NCBI GenBank assembly: GCA_011009095.1
Contig: VTPC01090544.1
Coordinates: 202,921 to 266,920, forward strand
Direction of reading: 5' to 3'
DNA length: 64,000 bases
Origin: Ignelater luminosus
Lineage: Eukaryota; Arthropoda; Insecta; Coleoptera; Elateridae
The translations under genes were made by a program, and so were the position numbers. The notes below the pieces were generated by a model. It ran no database searches and had not been told where the DNA came from. It saw only the letters and a list, made by a program, of their open reading frames with translations. Positions 34,336-46,493 of this stretch are shown here, piece after piece (the stretch's first letter is position 1; every line of letters begins with the position of its first letter).

Positions 34336-37300
34336 TTTTTTTCTGAGCTGCGAACAGGCCCTCGAATATTTGGAAAAGAAAAAACTTTCCCGTGACACCG
34401 AATTTAACACCTCGTGCCATTAAAAAAAATCAAGTTAACGCTATATCTCGAAACTTAACTAAAATATGTAAACCAATGAAGAAAACAACGGATTTCAGCC
34501 ATTTCAATATAGACCAGCAATTAAGTAAATCAATATTTGAAACGACTTGTTTGCGATACGAAAAGTCTCTCTTTTTGTTACTTGTTTCTGCATAACTGAA
34601 ATTAAAACTAGTAAAGAGAAGGCAGCCATTAATTAGACTTCAGCAAACCAAATGTCTTTTTTATGGCTTGCACAAAAGTTTATCAAATTTACCACAAAGA
34701 TTCTTTAACCAGATGTTGTCGCCAGGTTCTTTAAAGGCCGACAAGTAGAAAGCAATATTAGTAAAATTCTGAACAAAATCTCTTAAAACTCGTAAAACTA
34801 ACTAGTGCAAATAGCAGGAAACGTTAAAAAAAGTGAAACTTCTTAGCCCTGGCAAGAAATTATGTTAGGAAAAGCAACAAAGCAGTAAACATTAAAGAAT
34901 ACTACCCCATTGAAGTGGATGACCAATCCTTCTGTAATCTGCACTCCCTGCTTATAAATGGATTTTTGTCAATAAAGTATTTTTCTTATCTCCTATATTC
35001 TTAAGTGATTTTGGTAAGTTTTTTCTATAGCACTATTAAAATTTATTTTTTAAACGATGTTTACTTGTTTCATCATTTCCATGTTGTAGGAAAAAACAAA
35101 ACGCCAGATCTCGGTGTCCAGAAAATAGAACAGGCTGTATAATCAATCTTGGATGAGCTTTTCTTTTTTTATCAATTTTTACTTCTCCCTTGAAGAAATT
35201 CTGTGAGTGCCCATGCTTGTTTCAAAAGTATTGCTAATAGTATACGCTTCAGGATGTTGGTTGCACCCGGCTATTTCAACAGTGCGATTAGACTAGTCCA
35301 TGCAAAGCTGCAAAAGTCTCACGGGCGATAAAGTAACTTAAACTTATTTTCCGTACTTGTACACATGTATTCAGCCATTTTAAGTTGTCCTCCTGACGAA
35401 AGCAACTTTCCTTCTTTTTAAACATAATAAAGCTTGAAATGTCAGAATTTTAAAAATATAAATATAATTTATAATTGATAATTTTGTTATTCTTTGAGAA
35501 AAATAAAGATTTTAATTACTTTTTTTTAATTATTCTAAATTATTAATAACATGCGTGCCCAAAACACAATTACATTATTGTACTTTCATTTCATTCACTT
35601 TGGCTAACCAGTTTCAGAATTTCTTTCACAAAGATGATTTTGAACTAATGGTATTTCTTGCGTCCTTAATATCATTTTTGATAAGAAATCAATTTACAAA
35701 AACATGCTAGTGGTTCTAATAAAAAAAAATAATGGAAAATGATAAAATTCTATTCAAAATATCTTTTAGACTGTAATACGTTCTTGTAATGTTGTCAACA
35801 ATATTTAGATTTCTGTTCGAAATATTGAAATCACTGAATGAGAATAGGATAGAATTATAATTATTCGTAAAGAATTTTTGTGGTTCTTAAATCTTTCCTT
35901 TATAATTGCTCAGCTATTCCAAGGTCTTGTATAATTGAGATTTATCTTCTAAAAGTTTGCGTACGAAGTAAATCAGTCTTCTCTTATCAACCGCGTTTCG
36001 GGGTGATGCCTCTTTTATATGCAAGCATAGTATTATGCGGATGTCACAGACAAGAGGGTTTTTCTGATGTGATTTTCGTCATTTTCAGTTACAGCTCTGT
36101 TACAACAGCATGATCGTATTACATGAATTCTTTTTCTTATTTTTTCTCTTCCCAGTAGCTTTTCTCATCTAAATTATAATATAACTATTTTACCAAGAGT
36201 AAATAAGAATATAAGTATGTGTATTTATAAAATATTTTCTAGAAAAAAAATCTTTTATATAAAATAATTTTCAGTTTCAGATTGTATTTTCTAATATTAC
36301 AGCTAACAGATAGACAAGATGGATTTTTGTAGCACTTCTGGTTTATTAAAGTAATAGAGATTTTAAAGCTTCGCGCAGGTAGTTATGGTAAATTGTAGTA
36401 ACTACTAAATACAAACTGGCGCGTCGCGGTTTTATGAACATGTAAGTAGGCAAAACCGTCTAGATTTAGTCTGACAATAGAAATGATATTATTCGACAGC
36501 GCCTTTGACATTTTCAACGGCCCAAGTACCTATTATAGTTACTAAGGCTAATCATGCGGTTTTATTTATCCTTGTCCAGCTTATGTTTTGGAAATGCAAT
36601 TTACATTTTTAGTCATATCTTTGCTTTTAGTCTATAATATCAGTTACGAAACTACATTATTGCACTTTGATAACCTTCGCTAATGCAGATGAAATTTTCA
36701 CTTTTAATATAAATTGCTGTTAAAAATTGATTCTTATTTTTTTCCGTGAAGGAACCGCAAAAAACCTGATCTCTAGCAAGATTGATAGCCACTGCATTAC
36801 CAAAATTCATCAAAGCTGTCAAAGGTGATATAATAGTAAGGTCCAAAGTTATGTAAGTTCTAAATACCTCTTAGATCTAGAAATTCACTTACATTTACAT
36901 AAATATGAAGACATCTTAACTCTTTGATTCTAATTGTAATGTACCAATAATAAAGTGCATTATACAGGGTGCACCTCTGAAATGTCATCAAACTTACAGA
37001 TTTAATCTAGGATTCATAAGAATCAAAAAGTTTTGAATGAACTTATGTTTTGAAACGCACCGTTTCCGAGATACAGAGTACCAAAATTAATCGAAATGAG
37101 AAAATTAAATAACAGACACTAAGTTTTAGAAATCTAATCTTAAAATTAAGAATAAACCAAAATTTATTTCAAATAATAAAATTATCTGAAACTATTGATT
37201 TTAAAGCAAATCACTTACAGCTTTGAAATTGCAATAAACTACGTACAAATACATGTAATTACATTCAACACTTTCTTAAGTGAAAAACTTAAAAGATTAC

Positions 37301-38001
37301 ACGTCAATACAAACAATATAATACGCAATTCTCCATAAAACCAAGAAAAAATCAAGAGAGCTTGCCAGGATGTTCAACCTATTTGTGAATTTACTTCAAT
37401 AATTTCTAGTTTTGTGATTAATCAAATTTTTCATTTTACAATGGAAAACTACTGAAGCGTTCCCTAAGTTTCCTTTAAGGCCATATGAATTTTCCCTGTA
37501 GAATTTCAATTCAACTATCATACTGATTTGTTAAGTGTAATCAAAATGAGTTTTGTTTATCTGTCCAAATTTTAGAATAATTTAAAATAAACCAAATAAA
37601 AACTTTGCAGCACACAAGATTAAAGTGCAGACAAAAACACTTTAATTGAAATAGGAAATTTTCTAAGTCATCTTTTCATAAGTCATAATATTTAAATGTA
37701 ACAAATAATTGTTTCGTTAAGATTTTCCGGCATAATATTTTTAAATCTAAATTCGAATGTGCCATAATATAAATCCTTTTGTTACTGCAAACATACACGC
37801 GACAACTTGTTTGCTTGATTCCTCAGACTGCTGTTTTATCTCTAGACGAAACATGTATAGCCAGAATTTATGTTACAAATTCAAGTTCAATAAATTTACA
37901 TCGATTTCCTACCGTGTGAAAAGGTAGATCGATATCCCAAATGCGCTCAAGTTTAGAAGGAGTACAACCGAAGGCTGTGTGCAAAGAATGCGAGACCTTT
38001 A
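34336..38001. other. AT-rich interval, no supported gene
   Basis: Only short frames without motifs. A TATACAGGGTGCACCTCTGA end at 36961 followed by TTTCCGAGATAC resembles the 5' end of a TACAGGGTG-type element without a matching right end. GAACAGGCTGTATA at 35129 is a possible right end of another. CTTAAG and homopolymer runs are the only other structure. Confidence 0.35.
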
Positions 38002-39269
38002 TAGTCCAGTCAATAAGGTGGGAGAATAAAAAAAGACACTCAGCATGAATTTAAAAACTCTTTTTTGCAATGAGTTCTATATGATCCCAAGGTCATTCAT
38101 GACTACTGAGACCTTTTCCCCGCCCCCTTCTGCCCCAAATCTCGAAATCAACCCTTTTAAGCACCCCCTTTCTAGTAATTTTTTTTTATTTGTGAAAATG
38201 TGTGACTTCTAACTCAAAAATGGCTTCTAGCGGGTTCTTTACGTCGCTGATCACGAATCCGGCATTAGTTTTCCGGAAAAGTGAACCGGGCCGTGAAAAA
38301 ACGGAAAATTTGACCTAATTTTGGAAAACATTTTGGAATTTCAGCTCGAAAATGGATTCTAAATAGTTTTTGGGTCACTGATTACGAATCCAATATTAGT
38401 TTTCCGGAAAAACCAACCTGGTCGTGGAAAATTAAAAAAATTTAAAAAAGTTTTTTTCTAAATGTTTTCGTTGTTATTTTCGAAGTGGCAGCATGCTATT
38501 ACCCGGAAATCGACATGAAACACGTTTTTTTTAATATTTCCCAATGATTTTTCACGGATTTTTCGCTGCTTTTACTGCAACAGTGAAAACTGGTTCTAGA
38601 CTACATTGAAAGCGAGATGAACTGTTACCTAAAAGCGGTTAAACATGAAAAAAATGAAGAAAACAGCAAAATTTTTCAATTTTCTACGGCCAGGGTGGTT
38701 TTCCCGGAAAATTAATATCAAATTCGTGATTAAGGACCCGAAAAATTATCTAGAACCCAGTTTCAAACAGAAATTCCAAAATTTTTTTCCGAAATTGGGC
38801 AAAATTTTCCGATTTTTCACGGCCATGGTGGTTTTTACGGAAAACTTATATCGGATTCGTGGTCAGCAACAAAGAAAACCCCTGGGACCTACTTTTGAGT
38901 TAAGATTCTAAATTTCCACAAACAAGAAATATTTTTCCAGAAATTAGGCCAGATTTTCGGTTTTTTCACGGCCCGGTTCACTTTTCCGGAAAACTAATGC
39001 TGGATTCGTAATCAGCGACTCAAAGAACCTTTGAGAAGCCATTTGTTGAGCTAGAATTCACATAGTTTCACAAATAAAAAAAATCTTCAGAGAGGGGGTG
39101 GTTAAAAGGGTTGATTTCGTGATTTGGGGCAGAAGGGGGCGTGGAGAAAAGATTTTAATAGTCATAAATGATCCTGGAGTCATATAAAACGCATTCTAAA
39201 AAAATTTTTTAAATTCGAGTTGAGTGTTTTTTTTATTCGGCCTTTTTTCCCAGTTTATTGACTGGACTA
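38002..39269. mobile_element. 1.27-kb foldback, TAGTCCAGTCAATAA ends, TTA duplication
   Basis: Almost the whole element is one hairpin: 38002-38570 is inverted at about 38640-39269 (TAGTCCAGTCAATAA, CGCCCCCTTCTGCCCCAAAT, CCGGAAAA.TGAACCGGGCCGTG). It is flanked by TTA at 37999-38001 and 39270-39272. Each arm also contains tandem, diverged units of roughly 125 bp built on GATYACGAATCC, TTAGTTTTCCGGAAAA and GTCGTGAAAA-type blocks (two on the left, three on the right). No transposase frame. The 3-bp TWA duplication points to PIF/Harbinger-like transposition. Confidence 0.9.
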
Positions 39270-39473
39270 TTAGTTCAAAGAGTAACAAAATGTTTTTTGA
39301 GACTTAACGGTGCTTAACGGTCTTGTGCGGCGGTTGTTTTTCTAAGAGACGTGGAGACGTTCTGACCTGAATAAGCAGGCGCTTTATTAATATTAGGGAA
39401 GAAGACGATTAGCAGCCCTGAGATTTCTTCCGATGTTGGAACTGTTTCTTCTTTGTTATAAATCTATACAAGT

Positions 39474-39618
39474 CAGCGGCGGCTCATGACCTAACTTCAG
39501 AAAAGGCCAGAATAGAGTTTAATTGGTTTAAATTGTCAGAATTATTGCCATATTATAAACAAATTGACCAATCAGGTGGTCGCGGCCTACCCTGAAGTTA
39601 GGCCACGGGTCTCCGCTG
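39474..39618. mobile_element. hAT-type MITE with perfect 8-bp target duplication
   Basis: A 145-bp element with ends CAGCGG.G.C..YG.CCTAACTTCAG in inverted orientation (about 35 bp per end). It is flanked by identical ATACAAGT copies at 39466-39473 and 39619-39626. CAGNGG-like ends and 8-bp duplications are typical of the hAT superfamily. Non-coding. Confidence 0.92.
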
Positions 39619-39626
39619 ATACAAGT

Positions 39627-42433
39627 CTTTGTATATGTTGCTCTACGAAATTAGTGTTTTGGTGAAGAACTTTAAGTACAATTCGTGAGTGTTTATCAGT
39701 GAACTAAGTTCAAAAGCTTTTGGAAAGTTTAATTGTTTCATTCCCTAAATTTGTAACTTAAAATCGTAAAGAAATAATACTACTTTTCTCCGTAATGTAT
39801 AACTTTCCTATTAAATCTAAAAGACATTTTAATAACCTTCTTTAAAATGAAAAAGATAGTCTTATGCAATATTGGAAATGCAAACATCGAAATTAGCATA
39901 CGTTTGTTTTAATCGACGGTTTAGTAGATCGTCCATAATAGCCTCCAATATTTCTAAGCAGTGAACAAACAATTTTACCAAAGAAACTCAGTAATTTCTA
40001 TTTTCATCTTTAAGCATTAGATGCCGCTAGCTATCGGACCTCAAAATATTTTGAAATATCAGATAACCTTGCACATTTTAAGTTAAATTTTTTAATTTTA
40101 GTTGCAAACAAAAACGTCTGATTGTAACTTGTAAATGCTCATATTACTACATAATTGTTTTTCAATGCCAGATTTTCATTTCCTTTGATTTCAAATAAGT
40201 TCCAAATGAAATGAAAAGTTAAAACCAAGCTAAAACGTTATTATGGCGTAGGTTAATTGTTAATTGGGTAGAATTGGTTTCTTTGAATTTTTTTTTTAAA
40301 TATTGGCATGATAAACAGAATCGCGATAGATATGAATAGGGCAATTACTCCTCCTAGTTTGTTAGGAATTGATCGAAGGATAGCATATGCAAATAGGAAG
40401 TATCATTCTAACTTCTTTATTTAAATACATAAATTTAGCAGTAATTAGTATCTTGACTTGAGCTCAATCTGATTTTAGCTTTAGTATTTAAAAGCAATAA
40501 AATAATTAGAGCTATAACTAAAAATTTATTACCTTAACTTGAGTGTATTACGTAAAAAATCCATAATTTGTTTAATTTCTAGTTTTGCCCACTTATGATT
40601 TAATAGCACTCAATCAAAAATACTACCTATATATTTGGTTTGTTTAATTAGAGTTTTACTATAAAACAATTTTCCATTTTACGAGCATTTTATATAAAGC
40701 TATAAAAAGGAATATGCCATGGAAACGAGTGCAAATACAATTTTATAAAACCACAGGCACGACATATAAAATGGAAAATAACAGAAAATTTTAACGTTAT
40801 CAGCTATTAACAGCGGTGTTTTATTTTAAATTACATCCATTTCAGTTTTGTTTTGCGTAAAATAATCTGTAATATGATGGTAGTAACAGTTATTTTTCGA
40901 GAAGATGCTATGCAAATGATTAGATGTAGTATATTTCTCGTTTCACGCTTCGAAAGTAAACCTATAAATCAAAGGAAACCGACAAGAAAATATAAAGAGA
41001 ATTTTTAAGAAAATATATAGAGGTCATATGTTTTTACAGTATCCAACATTACTTTCAAAACTTTCTTTTACCCAAATTCATTGATACCAATTTGACAAAT
41101 TTTAAAAGTTAGTGTCTTATATGAAGATTTATAGTCGTGTAAACATTGCATAAGCTGCCCTTGAAAGTATAGAAATATAAAATAATTTTTCCTACAACTG
41201 TTCTTAAAAGCTACTTCTTTGTCTTATAACATAATTAATATAATTGTGAAAACAGTTCCTATAACTAAATTTATGTACCTATAACTTTAACTGTAAGCCA
41301 AAGGTCAGTCGAGATCGGCAGAACTACTAAGATAACAGGAAAATATCCTAAAATGGCAGAAAACAGTTGGAAATGGTTACCAAACCTGAAAGATACCTTA
41401 AATTATATACACTACAACTCCGACTGTAACCGAAGCACATTTAAAAGTGACGACATTGTAGAACTGTAAACCAAAAACTCAGCAGTTTACAATTTTATTA
41501 AAAGCGCATGAGAACACACTTTTAGCAATAGCGTACACACGATCAACACAAGTTTTTATGAAGTTAGAGGTGAACTTTAACTGGAAGTCTGGGACAAATT
41601 TGGGAAACACGTCATTTAACATTTAAACTGTAAAAAATATCAATCGATTGTTATTATTGTATTTCACTAACTACACCAACCATTTTTTTGAAGTTGTATT
41701 GGGTTTCTTTAATTTCAAGAATTTGTTATATTTTTTAAGAGAAGTTATAGCTAATCGAATCCCCGCGAACTATGATCACACCTTTCCTATTTTTTACAAG
41801 AAAAAAAATCTGCATGCAAATTTCTGCAGGCAAGACAGCCTCATCGTCAACGACAAAAATACGATGTATAATAGCAAGAAGTGTTCCACCAGAACAGCAT
41901 ATAATGCCTAGATTTTTCTAAACGGAACACTTTATATATTCTTTGTCCAGTGCTAATTACGGTGTTTAAACCAAATTATGCGACGTTATTCAAATTTTTC
42001 TTGCATAACGTTGTTAAATCTAATGGACCACCACTATCAATTAATTTGGTTTTGAAGATTCTGCAGTAGTAAACATCAGTTATCAATCTTTAGAAATTAT
42101 TACTAAAATCCCAACTACCTACATCATTTTTTATACATAATCTTATTCGGTTTTTTTTTTAATGGAATACTCGGTATGGTATGATACTATTTTCTTCCAC
42201 GTTTATATGCTGACAGCAGTAATATAACATTATCTGGTTCTATTCTTAACAGTTTCCGCATTATTAAATTAATTATTAAGAAATCCTGCCATACTTTTTA
42301 TAACTGATCCTCGCATAATTAACAAACATTTAAATTTCATAGCTTTTGTAAGGTAAAACTAAATTTTTAGTCTTTAAAAATGTGTTACGTGCAAAACTGG
42401 GATTAGTGACCCATCTACATACGTAACCATATA
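39627..42433. other. AT-rich interval, no supported gene
   Basis: No motif-bearing frames or clear repeat structure. The 87-codon frame at 41648-41911 lacks any recognised motif. Confidence 0.3.
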
Positions 42434-43420
42434 CAGTGTGTCCGAAAAGTATGGAATATCCTATATATCTCAGTAAATATGCATTTTATGGAAAAATGTT
42501 TCGTAGAAAAGTTGTTTAGTGTTTAATTTTACATTACAGGGCAATACCAAATAACTATTTTTTAAAAAAACAAAAGCGCAGCGAATAATGCTTTAATTTT
42601 TTTTAACGGGAAGGTATCCTTTTATTGTACTCATTTGATAGAGAATGTTTTTCTCTTTTCAATGATGTAAAACTTTGATACACTTGCATAAGTAAATTTT
42701 TATTAAAACGCAAAAAATTGTTTGAATAACACTTAAAAGTTTATTTATTCATCTGTTACCTTTCCAGACGCGGTCTTTTAAATTTTCAATATTATCTAGT
42801 CACATTATGGTCGGTGTGATACACTTTTGTTTGTTGCAACAATTGAATGCGTCGTAGAAATGTCAGTTAATAACCGAACTGAAGCGAAAAGTTATTTGTT
42901 TAATTAATTTAAGCATTTTGATTAACCAAACTCGGTACACACGGAAGACACGGACGCGCGTGACTTGCTTAATCGCGATCCTTCATCGAACTCCCCGAAA
43001 TGTGTAATGAAATGACAATTCTCCAACCCTAAGAGGGGTTGGTCAAACAGTTGATTGGCTTGCCTGGGTTTATGACACCAAAACCATCAATAAAGACAAC
43101 GAGGGTGTGAGGTGATCCGGTTGCAAATTTGAGCATTGCCCTATCAAATTAATCCAGCAAATGTAAAAATAAATCTTGCCCTGGTCTAGACAAGGTGACA
43201 GTTTTACGGTCTCTGGGAGCATAAAGCTTCGAACGAATAAAAGATAAAGGGGCAAGATTTCCTTGAAATAAAATATTTGAATTTATAAAATGCGATTTTT
43301 GAATTTTCATAACAAATAACTATTGAAATTCCAGTAATAATAATTTTTCTAGAAGGTGATCGAAAAACACAAATTCTAATCTTTGTTGTTTTTTGTTAAA
43401 TAGAACACTGAAACACCCTG
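42434..43420. mobile_element. Possible TACAGGGTG-type element
   Basis: TATACAGTGTGTCC at the left and CACCCTGTATA at the right are inverted and TA-flanked, but the match is only about 10 bases. The interior (42950-43260) has a GC-richer stretch and no recognisable transposase. Element status is tentative. Confidence 0.35.
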
Positions 43421-44029
43421 TATATTTAGTATCTTTTATTTCTTAGAACATTTTAAATGAAATATCTTGTTACATAATAAACTATGTCGTATATTGGGTC
43501 GAGACCCTATAGTGTAAGCGCTACCAGCAGTTAGTAAGAAATAACAAAACATCAAAATATACACAGCGTTTCGGTTGTTTCATTTAGAAAATCAAGGAAA
43601 TTAGATTTGCGTTGCTTGATCGCCGTGTAGGAAAAATGGTGGCGAGTTAATAAATTGATGACATTTCACAACAAACAAATATTATATAGTTAACATTTTA
43701 ATAATCAGTTCTAGTAAAATTAATAATCAAAGTGGTGTTAAGTGTAAATAGCAAGATGCAAATACAATAGAGTCTAGGATAATTTCGAGTGTGGGAACTA
43801 GCAAGACAGATTACGATAATAATATTCCTGAATGTGAGAATTTTGATAATTGACAGATTAAAGCTGTTTAGACATTGACTTAGTGCTTCTGGTTATATAA
43901 ATTTCAAAATAAAATTCAGATCGAAGTGGTTATTTGTACGTCCGACGTAAAAAGTGATAATTAAACGTCCTATGCGACGTGAAAAACAGTACTCGCACGT
44001 CTCACAATATTAATAGTCATTTATAAATA

Positions 44030-45514
44030 CAGTATGTAAAAGAAATAATCACACCCTCTGTAATCAGTACGATTTAAGGGTAAAGCTTTGTAGCTATGAG
44101 ATTTATTGGAAGTAAAATATTTTATTTAATTTTAGAACTAAAAAGACATTTTTAAAAATTTATTTGCACATTTAGCCTTAGTAAAATGAACAAACAAAAA
44201 AAACCTAAACATCGATCGCGACACGCAGAATCTGAATAAATGCATCATTTTCATGAATGCGATTGTTGTATATTGTTGACGTATTTTTAATTAGTTAGCA
44301 AGTAATGTATATTGAGTGCAGTGTTTATTGTGGCGATTTTGTTTTATACAATGATGAGCAGCGTGAAATTGCAATCGAAATTCGAAATTTAATAATAAAA
44401 TATCATAAGTTGGGTTTGGGATACAAAAAGATTAGTGAAAGACTGGACATTAGCCGAAGCATAATAGCCTCTGTTGTACAGAAATACAAGAGAACAGGAA
44501 TCACTGCAAACTTAAAAGGATCAGGAAGAAGAAGGAAAACAACGGAGAGCACCGATAGTTATTTTACGAAAAGTTTTAATTAATAAGAAACAGTCTACTC
44601 CTACAATCGTGGCCGAAATAAAAAATGACTTTAATGTACAGTTAAATCCACAGACTATTAGAAATAGGATAAAAGCAAAGCGATTTTCGAGAAAAAAACT
44701 GCCGTAAAAAAGTCGTGGATATCCAATAAACACAGGCAGAAGCGGTTACAATGGGCAAAAGAAAGGATCAATTGGTCTCTTGAACAATGGAAGCGTGTAA
44801 TCTGCCCGATGAAACGAAAATCCTTCTTTTTGGATCAGATGGTATGATTTGAACATGGCAAAAGTCAGGTAGAAAATATAAAGCTGAATGTTTAAGGCCT
44901 ACTGTAAAACACGGTAGAGGTAAGAAATTATCAGTACGTAGTAATATTTTACTCCGATATACAACTGCGAAACTAGAATTTATCGAAGGAATCATGACCA
45001 AAGGGGGATATTTGCATATTCTTGACAGAAAACGTTTTCAGTGTGAAAACAAATTAAACCTTGGCAACGAATTCATATTCCAACAAGATCGAGATCCAAA
45101 GGACACACCTAAAGTAGTGCAAGAGTGGTTCAGTAGCAATGGGATTGAAGTATTAGAATGGCCTGCTCAATCGCCGGACCTAGATTTAATTGAACGTTTG
45201 TGGTCGGTGTTGAAAGTTGATGTTGCCCGTTGCAGACCTCGAAATATTCGACAGTTAAAAGAAATTATCAAGAAGGAGTGGGCTAAGATTGATTCAAATC
45301 TTGCTCAGAAGCTTGTGGCGTTCATGCCTAGGTGTTGTCAAGCGATAATTAAGCTAAAGATGGACATACGAAATATTGATTTTTTGACGTATAATTTAGT
45401 TGTGTGTTATTAATGTTTGTTGTATTTTTGAAACTGTACTGTAAGAATCTAATAAATGTTTATCAATACCTCCTTTGTCACAACTAACTGTCTGTAAAGT
45501 ATTTTCTTTTGCGT
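44030..45514 (+). mobile_element. Nested Tc1-like element
   Basis: The left end TACAGTATGTAAAAGAAATA looks like a Tc1-family terminus (CAGT..AAAAG...). A degraded inverted partner, TATTTTCTTTTGCGTA, is near 45514. It contains the broken DD34E transposase at 44305-45413 and lies inside the 43922-46216 element. The exact right end is uncertain. Confidence 0.6.
44305..45413 (+). pseudogene. Tc1-like transposase (DD34E), frameshifted
   Basis: The N-terminal HTH is intact (LGLGYKKISERLDISRSIIA, then KRTGITANLKGSGRRRK). The frame then shifts near 44540 into KQSTPTIVAEIKNDFNVQLN and RLQWAKERINWSLEQWKRVI. The first catalytic Asp lies in PDETKILLFGSDG. The last 139 codons (44994-45413) carry FQQDRDPKDTPK and QSPDLDLIERLW, whose D and E are 34 residues apart. 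At least two frameshifts and internal stops make it non-functional. Confidence 0.88.
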
Positions 45515-46493
45515 AACAATGACAACTTCTGCCTTTTTTTATTTGTACTGCAGATGGAACAATAACATCTCTACAAATATCTGTAGTTTAAGTGAAATAC
45601 GTAGGTATAAAAAGTAAATATAAAGAATTTTTCAAGCAGTTTTTGGTTTCTGTGTAATCAAGATCAGTGCTTACGAGAAAACGCACGAACTATACTAAGC
45701 TATACTAACCAAAAAAAGAATAAAAATATAGCATTTGATTTAAAAAGACTCCATATCTCAAAAACTATTGAAAATAGGCGTGACAAGTATGGGTTCGTTA
45801 AAAAGATCTTGGAAGGTACTACCCAAAAATAAAACAAAAATATAACATTCAAAAAAAAACTCCATACGACGACGTCATAGCTCGACAGGGAATGACGTCA
45901 CAAACAAGCACAGCACCTTAAAAACATCTAAATATAAAATAACAATTGACGTGTTTTAGCGTTTTTTCAAAAATATTATTCGTTTAGAAATTACTGATTT
46001 TATTCCATAAGTAGTTTTCGCAGTGTATATTCAATTGAAATTGCTATTTTTAATCAAGAATAAATAAATTAATAACAGACCGATAGATTTTAAAATGATG
46101 AACAACCATCGAATATTGTTTCGATACTATCTTTTATGTTAAGCAGTTAATTATTGCTTTTCACGTCAAACATTTAAAGAACAATTTCCATGCCGGACGT
46201 GCAAATAACCACTTCGAATTCAGATGGGTAAAAATAACAGCGGCGTCGAGGTTTCTCAGTTCTTTAAACTAATTTGTTTATATTAAATGTTTATTAAAAT
46301 TGATTGGGATTTGGATATCCAAGATACTGAAATATCTCAAATGTAGAAATACCGACAAAGGCAATTTTTTAAAATAATTTCAATTTGATTTTAAGGTATG
46401 TATCATAAGTAGCGGAACAAAATCCAACCTCAAATTTCAGTTAATCAAACAAACAAGAAGAAATTTTTATTTTTTTATTATAACATATGCATA

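Larger units (their letters stand above)
43922..46216. mobile_element. 2.3-kb DNA transposon with perfect 9-bp target duplication
   Basis: The ends CGAAGTGGTTATTTGYACGT are inverted copies followed by further inverted matches (CCGRC and a GACGTRAAAAG..ATAATTAA block; the right copy has about 22 extra bases). Identical AATTCAGAT copies flank it at 43913-43921 and 46217-46225. A 9-bp duplication suggests a Mutator-like or Merlin-like family. No transposase of its own is visible; the coding remnant inside belongs to a nested Tc1 element. Confidence 0.85.

Noticed and set aside
34100..34420. Minus-strand 106-codon ORF
   Set aside because: Runs through repeat family D and shows no motif; the same repeat at other loci is not open in this frame.
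42950..43260. GC-richer stretch with a 61-codon minus-strand ORF
   Set aside because: No motif, no splice context and no repeat partner; not enough to call a gene.
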